Shown: in pieces, positions 1 to 5,400 of the stretch
Layout: every line of letters starts with the position of its first letter
Numbering within the stretch: position 1 is the first letter of the stretch
Origin: Candidatus Phaeomarinibacter sp.
Lineage (GTDB): Bacteria > Pseudomonadota > Alphaproteobacteria > CGMCC-115125
Length of the DNA stretch: 5,825 bases
Direction: 5' to 3'
Assembly: GCA_028279995.1 (NCBI GenBank)
Contig: JANQMQ010000655.1
Location: 1-5,825, forward strand
The notes under the pieces: generated by a model
Database searches by the model: none
Told to the model about the DNA's origin: nothing
What the model saw: the letters and a program-made list of their open reading frames with translations, nothing else
Program-made: the position numbers and the translations under genes

Positions 1-424
1 GTTTGAAGCGCTCGTGTTCAAGCCGTTCGCCTTTGCCAGTGAAGTTGCCAAACGTATGAAGCCGCGCGGACAGGGCAAGATCGTGTTTCTCACCTCAGCT
101 GCCCCCCTAAATGGCTTGCCCAATTACTCCATGTATTGTGCCGCCCGCGGTGCCATGAATGCAGCCGTCAAGGCATTGGCGAAGGAGCTTGGGCCCGTGA
201 ACATACAGGTCAATGCCATTGCGCCGAATTTTGTAGCGAACCCGGACTATTTTCCGCCGGAGCTCATGGCCGATCCGGACAAGGCCAGCAAAATTCTTAA
301 GAACATTCCCCTGGGTCGCCTCGGGAAACCAGAAGAAGTGGCTGCCATGGTGGCCCAGCTTGCCAGTAACGACGGTGGTTTCTTCACCGGCCAGGTAATA
401 GCCGCCTCCGGCGGCTGGGCCTAG
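1..424 (+). CDS. Putative halohydrin dehalogenase (SDR fold), 5' end outside the window
   Basis: The reading frame is open from the first base (first whole codon at 2-4) to TAG at 422-424, so the N-terminal Rossmann half lies outside the window. The visible 140 residues are the C-terminal half of an SDR-fold protein ending in TGQV...GGWA. The catalytic Ser (95-97), Tyr (134-136) and Arg (146-148) fit S-x12-Y-x3-R exactly. Ordinary SDRs have Lys where this Arg sits; Arg is the hallmark of halohydrin dehalogenases, which use no NAD(P)H, turn vicinal haloalcohols into epoxides plus halide, and can open epoxides with small anions. The usual SDR PG after the NAI strand is replaced by PNF (224-232), followed by YF (248-253), resembling the halide pocket of HheC. 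The family's N-terminal T-x4-F/Y-G motif cannot be checked here. The protein stops at GGWA without the longer tail of HheC, suggesting another subtype. An SDR with a chance Arg substitution is the main alternative. Confidence 0.8.
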   Translation, partial: FEALVFKPFAFASEVAKRMKPRGQGKIVFLTSAAPLNGLPNYSMYCAARGAMNAAVKALAKELGPVNIQVNAIAPNFVANPDYFPPELMADPDKASKILKNIPLGRLGKPEEVAAMVAQLASNDGGFFTGQVIAASGGWA

Positions 425-428
425 CGGC

Positions 429-1010
429 ATGCCCCAGGCTGAACCGGTTCGCAAGTTTCTGGAGGCCTGGCTCGACGCGCGTGGCGACAAGACAATGCCG
501 TCGCCTCAGGAGTTTGGCCCATTTCAGATGCGCCCCTACCTGACGCATGTTGCCGTCTACCGGCGAATGCCTGAAGGCCGCTACAAGGTCACGTTGCAGG
601 GAACAGGGCTGGTTGAAGCATTTGGTTTTGATGCAACGGGCATGTATCTCGACGACATATACCCAAAAGAAAACCACCCTGAACTCAACCACCTCTATGA
701 AATGCTATTCGGCAATGGATATCTCAGCCATTCCATCCGGACCTACGAACGCAAGGGCAGTGGTGCCATCGTCACCATTGAACAGGTGATGGTTCCTTTG
801 AGCAACGAGGACGGTCAACACGACCGATACGTATTGCTGGCGTACAACGTGCCCATGCCCCAGCGGCCGAGAACCGGTGAAGTCAAGAAAACGGTTTCAC
901 TCGGCATACTCGAGGAACGCACGATCTACGACGCGCAGACCCTTCTACCGATTGCCTGCGACCTGACGACGCCGCGATCTGCAGATGAAATGGCTCTCCC
1001 CCTCATCTAA
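429..1010 (+). CDS. PAS_5-like domain protein, downstream partner of the dehalogenase gene
   Basis: This 193-residue soluble protein has no signal peptide or membrane segment. It resembles the PAS_5 family: an N-terminal helix with FLEAWLDARG (10-19), a proline-rich turn before a strand beginning at about 36, then the family-like core GTGLVEAFG...TG...DDIYP at residues 58-79 and a long antiparallel sheet to about 140. PAS_5 proteins are mostly single-domain, lack a known output domain, and have no established ligand; a sensory or protein-interaction role is inferred. The ATG lies 4 bases after the stop of the dehalogenase gene, without a clear Shine-Dalgarno sequence, so translational coupling is likely. 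The C-terminal 50 residues are less typical and may be variable. A second, diverged member of the same family is encoded at 4562-5203 on the other strand. Confidence 0.75.
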   Translation: MPQAEPVRKFLEAWLDARGDKTMPSPQEFGPFQMRPYLTHVAVYRRMPEGRYKVTLQGTGLVEAFGFDATGMYLDDIYPKENHPELNHLYEMLFGNGYLSHSIRTYERKGSGAIVTIEQVMVPLSNEDGQHDRYVLLAYNVPMPQRPRTGEVKKTVSLGILEERTIYDAQTLLPIACDLTTPRSADEMALPLI

Positions 1011-1024
1011 GGGTCACCTGCCGT

Positions 1025-1783
1025 CTAGTTGTGGGGCAACAACGATGAAAGCGTAGGGCCTGCTTCGGTATTCAACACAAGGTCGGCAATCTCATCCAGC
1101 TCGGTTTCTTCCCGGTTGAGAATGACCAGCCGGGCACCGTTTTGCTTGGCGATGATTGGAAACCCAGCGGCCGGATAGACCACCAGCGATGAACCGATGG
1201 CGATGAACAGGTCACAGGCAAGCGTTGCAGCTTCTGCTCTGATCATCTCCTCCTCGGGCATGCTTTGACCGAATGAAATGGTCGCAGTCTTCAGGATACC
1301 ACCACATGCCGTGCACGGTGGCGGCTTGCCGGTTTCTTCAAATGCTGTGCGGATGAAAGGCAGTTCGTGCCGGGTGCCGCAGTTCAGACATTTCGCATAG
1401 GTGGTGTTGCCGTGCAGCTCGATGACCTTGTCTTCAGGTATTCCAGAATCCTGATGCAGGTTGTCGATGTTCTGCGTGATCACGGATGTCACCTTGCCGT
1501 TCTGAACCAGCCTGGCGATCGCCATATGACCGGTGTTCGGTGTGGCATTGGTAAAAGCGTCATCCATATTGAATTTTCGCTGCCATGCTTCGATGCGCAT
1601 GGTCTCGGATGCCATGAAATCCTGAAAATAGATCGGCTTGTTCTGGGTCCACAGGCCCCCGGGGCTGCGGAAATCGGGAATGCCGGATTCGGTTGAAATC
1701 CCCGCACCGGTAAACACGACCACGCGCTGTGCCTGATCCACATAGTCCTTCAAGCTCGTGTCCATCGGTCCTGTCTGCTCCAT
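1025..1783 (-). CDS. cobB: Sir2-family NAD-dependent protein deacylase
   Basis: A complete 252-residue sirtuin, a usual length for bacterial CobB/Sir2. It removes acyl groups from lysines, consuming NAD+ and giving nicotinamide and O-acyl-ADP-ribose. Visible motifs are the NAD-binding GAGISTESGIPDFR (26-39), TQNIDNLH (103-110), the catalytic His in ELHGN (His124), a zinc site of Cys132/Cys135 and Cys157/Cys160, and IGSSLVVYPAAGFP (196-209). The Tyr-x-x-Arg pair that marks succinyl/malonyl-preferring sirtuins appears to be Trp67...Lys70 by eye, which argues for an ordinary deacetylase, though this part aligns loosely. Start choice is uncertain: ATG at 1783 has no good ribosome site, whereas ATG at 1765 (residue 7) has AGGA just upstream and would still keep the whole fold. 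The gene stands alone, converging with the PAS_5 gene and diverging from gloA. Confidence 0.93.
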   Translation of the reverse strand: MEQTGPMDTSLKDYVDQAQRVVVFTGAGISTESGIPDFRSPGGLWTQNKPIYFQDFMASETMRIEAWQRKFNMDDAFTNATPNTGHMAIARLVQNGKVTSVITQNIDNLHQDSGIPEDKVIELHGNTTYAKCLNCGTRHELPFIRTAFEETGKPPPCTACGGILKTATISFGQSMPEEEMIRAEAATLACDLFIAIGSSLVVYPAAGFPIIAKQNGARLVILNREETELDEIADLVLNTEAGPTLSSLLPHN

Positions 1784-1806
1784 CGTGACCGTCGCGGATA
1801 TGTGCT

Positions 1807-1835
1807 TTGACCAGCGCGCCGCCTTGGGTGATCAT
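1807..1835 (+). promoter_or_regulatory. Candidate sigma70-type promoter for the gloA operon
   Basis: TTGACC at 1807-1812 (five of six matches to the -35 consensus) is followed, after 17 bases, by GATCAT at 1830-1835 (four of six matches to the -10 consensus). Transcription would start near 1842, leaving a leader of about 60 bases before gloA. It lies in the only spacer long enough to serve the four-gene run. The assignment rests on pattern alone. Confidence 0.35.
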
Positions 1836-1848
1836 TAGTTACTGTGTT

Positions 1849-1887
1849 CAGCCGTTTGGCTGGTAGTACCTGCACGGCAATGTGCCG
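1849..1887 (+). other. Two small stem-loops in the gloA leader
   Basis: CAGCC at 1849-1853 pairs with GGCTG at 1858-1862 around a GTTT loop, and CGGCA at 1875-1879 pairs with TGCCG at 1883-1887 around a three-base loop. Both have only five base pairs. They lie between the candidate promoter and the gloA ribosome site (GAGAG, about 1890-1897). No U-tract follows, so they do not look like an attenuator, and they match no riboswitch I recognise. They may be incidental. Confidence 0.25.
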
Positions 1888-1901
1888 CGAAGAGAGACAA
1901 A

Positions 1902-2321
1902 ATGAAATACCTCCACACCATGGTGCGCGTCCGCGACCTTGACGCTTCTCTGGCCTTTTACTGCGATCACCTTGGCCTCGAACAACGAGGACGGTTTGAC
2001 ATCGAAGACGGGCGGTTCACGCTGGTCTTCCTGTCGGCACCCGGAGATGAAGCAGCTCAGGTTGAACTGACGCACAACTGGGATGACGAGGAGCTCGGCG
2101 AAGGCAGGAACTTCGGGCATCTGGCGTATGAGGTGGAAGATATTTATGCGACCTGCCAGAAGCTCCAGGAAGCCGGTGTGACCATCAACCGGCCACCGCG
2201 TGACGGGCGCATGGCTTTTGTGAGATCACCGGACAATGTCTCAATCGAACTGCTGCAGAAAGGTGGCGCAAAAGACCCGCTTGAGCCCTGGGCGTCCATG
2301 GAAAATATTGGCCACTGGTAA
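1902..2321 (+). CDS. gloA: Lactoylglutathione lyase (glyoxalase I)
   Basis: This 139-residue single-domain vicinal-oxygen-chelate enzyme converts the hemithioacetal of methylglyoxal and glutathione to S-lactoylglutathione in the cytosol, the first step of methylglyoxal detoxification. The four metal ligands are recognisable by comparison with E. coli GloA: His5 in LHTMVRV, Glu55 in VELTHNW, His73 in GHLAYEV and Glu116 in PDNVSIELL. The spacing is near that of E. coli GloA, and the length is typical of the short, Ni/Co-dependent bacterial class. The C-terminal tail after about residue 120 (ending ENIGHW) is longer than needed for the fold. The ATG is preceded by a purine-rich GAGAG about eight bases upstream. 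It is the first gene of a close-packed run: the next start codon lies 15 bases after its stop. Confidence 0.95.
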   Translation: MKYLHTMVRVRDLDASLAFYCDHLGLEQRGRFDIEDGRFTLVFLSAPGDEAAQVELTHNWDDEELGEGRNFGHLAYEVEDIYATCQKLQEAGVTINRPPRDGRMAFVRSPDNVSIELLQKGGAKDPLEPWASMENIGHW

Positions 2322-2336
2322 GGACACCAAGAACGT

Positions 2337-3008
2337 ATGGCCCCTGCTCCGACCACCATTGCCTCCATCAGCAAGTGGCTGATTGCGACCGCAATAATTG
2401 CCTGCGGCTTGCTCGGCATGGCCGTCCTGTCGGTGCCCGGAGGCGGGTCGGTGGTGCAGGCTCAGACGCCAAACCCTCGTGAGAGCGGCGCGGAGGCAAA
2501 CAGACGGCGACAGGCCGAGCAGGAGGTCAAGGACGGCGAGGCTGTTGCCACCGGCAGATACTGGACGCCCTTCGAGCTGGCCCGAAACGGGCGCTGTCAG
2601 GAGGCCATGGATGATCTTAAGCGATTAGCCGAACTTGGGCGCGGGTATGAAAACGCGCAGCATATCTACGGGCTGTGCCTCATCGAAACAGGTGACAACA
2701 CCCGCGGACAGGAATGGGTGCATCGCGCAGCCGAGGCCGGCCTTGCAGATGCACAGGCATCCTATCTTAGATCGTACATGAAGGATGGCACGGATCACAT
2801 TCCCCACCATGCTGCTGCAAAGTGGCTATATCTCTATGAGACAAATCCACTCCGCCTGACAATCGGGGCCGAGGATGCGCTTGAGCGGGATGACATTGAG
2901 GATATCCGCAGTTCAATTCCGCGTGCGGAGTACCTGAAAGGCTTGCAGGCTGCCCGCAACTGGACGCCGACATTCTGGGCGGTAGCAGAAACACCGGAAA
3001 CGCAGTAA
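2337..3008 (+). CDS. Exported Sel1/TPR-like repeat protein of unknown function
   Basis: A 223-residue protein with an N-terminal hydrophobic segment (about 14-33) and a plausible signal peptidase site at VQA|QT (after residue 42), so it is probably periplasmic, or else anchored by an uncleaved helix. A charged, likely helical linker (48-72) leads to helical repeats at about 79-151 resembling Sel1-like repeats: a helix beginning at Cys87 with EAMDDLKRLAELG, then AQHIYGLCLIETGD, then EWVHRAAEAGLADAQASYL. Cys87 and Cys114 are the only cysteines after the signal region and could form a disulfide if exported. The C-terminal 70 residues match nothing I recognise. Such repeats usually act as protein-interaction scaffolds; no partner is evident, though its place between gloA and the b561/YceI genes suggests a role in the same envelope process. 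Specific function unknown. Confidence 0.75.
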   Translation: MAPAPTTIASISKWLIATAIIACGLLGMAVLSVPGGGSVVQAQTPNPRESGAEANRRRQAEQEVKDGEAVATGRYWTPFELARNGRCQEAMDDLKRLAELGRGYENAQHIYGLCLIETGDNTRGQEWVHRAAEAGLADAQASYLRSYMKDGTDHIPHHAAAKWLYLYETNPLRLTIGAEDALERDDIEDIRSSIPRAEYLKGLQAARNWTPTFWAVAETPETQ

Positions 3009-3027
3009 CAGGTTACGGGGGAGCGAA

Positions 3028-3648
3028 ATGGGTCGACGCATGATGAACGACGACACCCGGTACGGCATCGTGGCGATTGTCCTGCACTGGCTTATCGCGA
3101 TCAGTGTCATCGGCCTCTACGCGGTCGGCACCATCATGGAAGATATGAAGCCATCGCTGCAGCAGTTTGAGCTGTATCAGTTGCACAAGTCATTTGGCAT
3201 CTGTGTCCTGCTTCTGACCGCACTCAGGCTGGTTTGGCGTTTGGCCAATCCACAACCCAGCCTTCCACCAAAAATGCCGGGATGGCAGAAGATGGCCGCT
3301 AAAGCCACCCATTGGGGTTTCTATGCCCTGTTGCTGGCCGCCCCGCTGGCCGGGTGGGCGATGGTGTCAGCATCAAGCCTCAACATTCCAACGGTGATAT
3401 TTGGCTTGTTCACCCTGCCCCATATTGAGGTCATTGCCGCGTCCACAGACAAACAAATGATGGAGGGCCTGTTTGAAGACCTTCATGGTTTGGCCGCGGA
3501 CAGCCTGCTCGTCCTGCTCGTCGCCCATGTGGGGGCCGCGCTCTATCACCACATCAAATTGCACGACAGCGTGCTGCTCAAAATGCTACCCCTTTCCGAA
3601 GCGGCTTTTCAGGAGCGCCTGGAGAATGAACGAAAGACGCACTCATGA
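3028..3648 (+). CDS. Cytochrome b561 family membrane protein
   Basis: A 206-residue integral membrane protein of the bacterial b561 (CybB/YceJ-like) family, expected to hold two b hemes across four helices and pass electrons between quinol and a periplasmic partner. The start of helix 1 has the typical RYGIVAIVLHW (His20). Helix 2 begins with QLHKSFG (His53) and runs into LRLVWRLANP. Helix 3 follows HWGFYALLLAAPLAGW (His95-Trp110). Helix 4 follows EDLHGLAADSLL with His153, His167 and His174/175. The candidate heme ligands are among these histidines. A strong GGGGGAG site at 3017-3023 favours the ATG at 3028 over the in-frame ATGs at 3040 and 3043. Its stop overlaps the start of the yceI-like gene, the same pairing seen for yceJ-yceI in E. 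coli. Confidence 0.93.
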   Translation: MGRRMMNDDTRYGIVAIVLHWLIAISVIGLYAVGTIMEDMKPSLQQFELYQLHKSFGICVLLLTALRLVWRLANPQPSLPPKMPGWQKMAAKATHWGFYALLLAAPLAGWAMVSASSLNIPTVIFGLFTLPHIEVIAASTDKQMMEGLFEDLHGLAADSLLVLLVAHVGAALYHHIKLHDSVLLKMLPLSEAAFQERLENERKTHS

Positions 3649-4235
3649 CCATTGCCAGCATAACCAGATTGATGTCAGCCGCGGGAGCAATGGCACTCGG
3701 GTTGGTTCTCTTTGCCCACGGCGCTATGGCTGGTCAGTGGGTTGTCGACAAGGATGAAAGCACGCTCGGCTTTGAGGCAACTGTGTTTGGGTCAACCGTC
3801 CCCGGTACTTTTGCAGACTGGGACGCCGAAATCAGCTTTGATGCCGAAGCTCTCGCGACATCCAATGTCTCTGTGACCATTGACATGAAGAGTGCAGATA
3901 CCGGCGACGGCACAAGGGACAGTAGCCTGAAGGGCGATGAGTGGTTTGCAACGGACGAGTTCCCGAAGTCTGTGCTCAAGAGCACAGCTTTCCGTCGCAC
4001 AGGAGACCAGAGCTTCGAAATGGATGCGGATCTGACCATGCGCGGCACCAACAACAAGATCACCCTGCCCTTTACACTGAAGGATGATGGAGATGGTGTT
4101 CGGGCAGAGGGATCGGTGACCGTCGACCGGACGGATTATGGCATCGGCCAGGGCGATTTCGTCAGTGGCTCAACCGTCGGGCTGGATGTGACGATCTCCA
4201 TTTCTGTAGCTGCAACGCAGGTACCGGCTGAGTAG
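3645..4235 (+). CDS. yceI: YceI family periplasmic protein
   Basis: A 196-residue secreted protein of the YceI lipocalin-like family. A signal peptide (1-29) has a hydrophobic core at 11-24 and an AMA|GQW cleavage site. The mature part starts with QWVVDKDESTLGFEATVFGS, and includes TRDSSLKGDEWFATDEFP with its usual DxxLKGxxWFdxxxFP pattern, then LTMRGTNNKITLPFTL and VDRTDYGIGQGDF, all family signatures. The fold is a beta-barrel whose relatives bind polyisoprenoid or amide lipids. Proposed roles include isoprenoid or quinone transport in the periplasm and stress response, none settled. The ATG overlaps the TGA of the b561 gene by four bases (ATGA), which implies coupled translation and a shared process. 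It is the last gene of the run, and its stop lies four bases from that of the convergent dksA-like gene. Confidence 0.95.
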   Translation: MTIASITRLMSAAGAMALGLVLFAHGAMAGQWVVDKDESTLGFEATVFGSTVPGTFADWDAEISFDAEALATSNVSVTIDMKSADTGDGTRDSSLKGDEWFATDEFPKSVLKSTAFRRTGDQSFEMDADLTMRGTNNKITLPFTLKDDGDGVRAEGSVTVDRTDYGIGQGDFVSGSTVGLDVTISISVAATQVPAE

Positions 4236-4239
4236 GCCG

Positions 4240-4584
4240 TCAATTCGCACAGCTGACACAGACAGCCACCTTGGGGTCCAGATCCAGACGTTTGCGCGCA
4301 ATGGCGTCGTCACACTTGATGCAGTAGCCGAAATCGTCCGTCTCCAGACGTTTGAGAGCTGCGTCGATCTGCAAAAGGGCTATCCGCCTGCGATCATCAA
4401 CCGCCTTTGCCATGGCTTGAACCTGCATGGCGTCCATACGCGACAGGCGGCCGACACTTTGCTGATCCAGCGAGACAGGAGCACGGTCTGCATCTGATGC
4501 CTCCTGTTGCCGCGTGAGGTCATCGCGTTCCGCCTCAAGTTGCTTCCTGAAATGGTTCAGATCAGCGCTGGTCAGCGTCGGCAT
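4240..4584 (-). CDS. Short DksA/TraR-type C4 zinc-finger protein
   Basis: A 114-residue member of the DksA/TraR family, which enters the RNA polymerase secondary channel and changes promoter kinetics, often with ppGpp. The N-terminal two-thirds (about 6-80) is a charged helical hairpin. The C-terminal zinc finger has Cys88-x2-Cys91 in FGYCIKC and Cys109-x2-Cys112 in VAVCVSC, ending two residues later. E. coli DksA is longer and has an acidic D-x-x-D tip followed by R-A; here the tip segment reads VSLDQQSVGRLSRMDA (37-52), so only one of the two acidic residues is kept at the matching place. It therefore belongs to the DksA-like, not the true DksA, group. Its start lies inside the upstream PAS_5 gene (23-base overlap) with no good ribosome site of its own, suggesting coupled translation. 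Confidence 0.92.
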   Translation of the reverse strand: MPTLTSADLNHFRKQLEAERDDLTRQQEASDADRAPVSLDQQSVGRLSRMDAMQVQAMAKAVDDRRRIALLQIDAALKRLETDDFGYCIKCDDAIARKRLDLDPKVAVCVSCAN

Positions 4585-5203
4585 TGGGTGTCTTGAGCCT
4601 GTCCATCACGGATTGGTCGGGTATGCCCCAGCCCAGATCAATGACGACACCGTCAAGCCACTGGGTTCCAATCACACTTGCATCCTGTTCCTGACCGAAG
4701 GAGATCATGGATTGGGATGAATGCAAACTGATGTTGAGGAACGGCGGTTTGCCGCTTCCCGTATCCAGGGGAAGCGCAATACTTTCAGCCCGTACCTTCA
4801 GGCCGGATGCATAAGCGTTCTGGTAGATCGCGAATGTGCCACATGGTTGTTGGGTCACAAGCGCCACCCCCAGGTCGATCCGGTTCCGCTCGGTTACGTC
4901 CAGATAGTTCAGGAAATTGTGCCCGGTCAGATCCGCACCGAGCCGTTCAGCTACGGCCGTACCCATCAGCCGGTAGATAACGGATCCAGGTGCTGAGCGC
5001 TCCATGATGGTGATATCCGGCAGCATTCTGGCCAGCCGGCGCAGATCAAGGTCCGCCCGGGTCGGCGCAATCTTGTCGCCGCGGAATTCTTCGTAGATCG
5101 TCAGGAACTCACGCAGCCGCTCAGGCGCTTCGGACATGGCAATTGCCCGTTCGTAGCGCTCGAGTGATGTCTCGGAGTAAGGGACACGCCTATCAGCAAG
5201 CAT
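4562..5203 (-). CDS. Second PAS_5-like domain protein, overlapping the dksA-like gene
   Basis: A 213-residue soluble protein resembling the PAS_5 family. After about 25 non-conserved residues comes the helix RLREFLTIYEEFRGDKIAPTR (29-49), then LARMLPDITIMER (57-69), and the core YRLMGTAVAERLGADLTG (77-94) followed by NFLNYL; the sheet continues to about residue 180. There is no output domain, signal peptide or membrane helix. I chose ATG at 5203 because TTAGG sits seven bases upstream; the frame also allows TTG at 5224 (seven residues longer) and ATG at 5137, which would skip the non-conserved lead. The gene's end overlaps the dksA-like gene by 23 bases, so both are probably made from one transcript. 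It differs widely in sequence from the paralogue at 429-1010, so this is no recent duplication. Confidence 0.8.
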   Translation of the reverse strand: MLADRRVPYSETSLERYERAIAMSEAPERLREFLTIYEEFRGDKIAPTRADLDLRRLARMLPDITIMERSAPGSVIYRLMGTAVAERLGADLTGHNFLNYLDVTERNRIDLGVALVTQQPCGTFAIYQNAYASGLKVRAESIALPLDTGSGKPPFLNISLHSSQSMISFGQEQDASVIGTQWLDGVVIDLGWGIPDQSVMDRLKTPNADADQR

Positions 5204-5210
5204 AACACAG

Positions 5211-5215
5211 CCTAA
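5211..5215 (-). promoter_or_regulatory. Ribosome binding site favouring ATG at 5203
   Basis: On the minus strand TTAGG ends seven bases before the ATG at 5203. The alternative TTG codon at 5224 has no comparable purine-rich site upstream. This decides the start of the PAS_5-like gene. Confidence 0.5.
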
Positions 5216-5263
5216 TGCATCCAATTAGTTAGATGTCATCATGCTTTGAAATGGTGAAGAAAG

Positions 5264-5338
5264 TGGTACGCCCTAGGGGAGTCGAACCCCTCTTTCCAGG
5301 TTGAAAACCTGGCGTCCTAACCGATAGACGAAGGGCGC
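5264..5338 (-). tRNA. tRNA-Glu (anticodon TTC)
   Basis: On the minus strand a full cloverleaf can be drawn. The acceptor stem is GCGCCCT (5338-5332) with AGGGCGT, closed by a G1-U72 wobble, then A73 and an encoded CCA (5266-5264). The anticodon stem is CCAGG/CCTGG around a TTTTCAA loop, giving anticodon TTC for GAA/GAG. The T arm is AGGGG-TTCGACT-CCCCT. The D arm GTCTATCGGTTAGGAC is typical of tRNA-Glu. The length is 75 bases with CCA. The gene stands singly between recJ and the PAS_5/dksA-like unit. Confidence 0.97.
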
Positions 5339-5371
5339 ACACGTGCAAACGCGGCTGCGTTGCGGAGAGGT

Positions 5372-5400
5372 TTGGTACACTGCCTATCGGCCCGGTTCAA
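5372..5400 (-). promoter_or_regulatory. Candidate promoter of tRNA-Glu
   Basis: On the minus strand TTGAAC (5400-5395) and TACCAA (5377-5372) are 17 bases apart, and a start near 5365 would leave a leader of about 27 bases before the mature tRNA. The -35 matches four of six consensus bases and the -10 only three, so this is a weak pattern-based call; read-through from recJ is the alternative. Confidence 0.3.

Noticed and set aside
107..692. Minus-strand open frames at 107-490 and 384-692
   Set aside because: They are antisense to the dehalogenase and PAS_5 genes, overlap each other, and their translations show no recognisable domain.
1367..1696. Plus-strand open frame of 109 codons inside the sirtuin gene
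   Set aside because: It lies opposite the conserved sirtuin motifs and its translation resembles nothing; this is a common shadow frame in GC-rich coding DNA.
803..1995. The 13-mer CAACGAGGACGGT occurs at 803-815 and again at 1983-1995 on the same strand
   Set aside because: Both copies lie inside unrelated coding regions and encode different residues (NEDGQ in the first PAS_5 protein; part of LEQRGRF in gloA). No further copies or flanking similarity were seen, so coincidence is the simplest reading.
3734..4063. Minus-strand open frame of 109 codons opposite yceI
   Set aside because: It is antisense to the strongly conserved YceI domain, with no domain or ribosome site of its own.
4225..4239. 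Short hairpin CGGC...GCCG at the yceI stop as a terminator
   Set aside because: The stem has only four pairs around a seven-base loop and no T-run follows, too weak to call.
5225..5338. tRNA-Glu as an integration site for a mobile element
   Set aside because: The bases beyond the tRNA 3' end lead directly into ordinary genes. No integrase gene and no second copy of the tRNA 3' end were found in the window.
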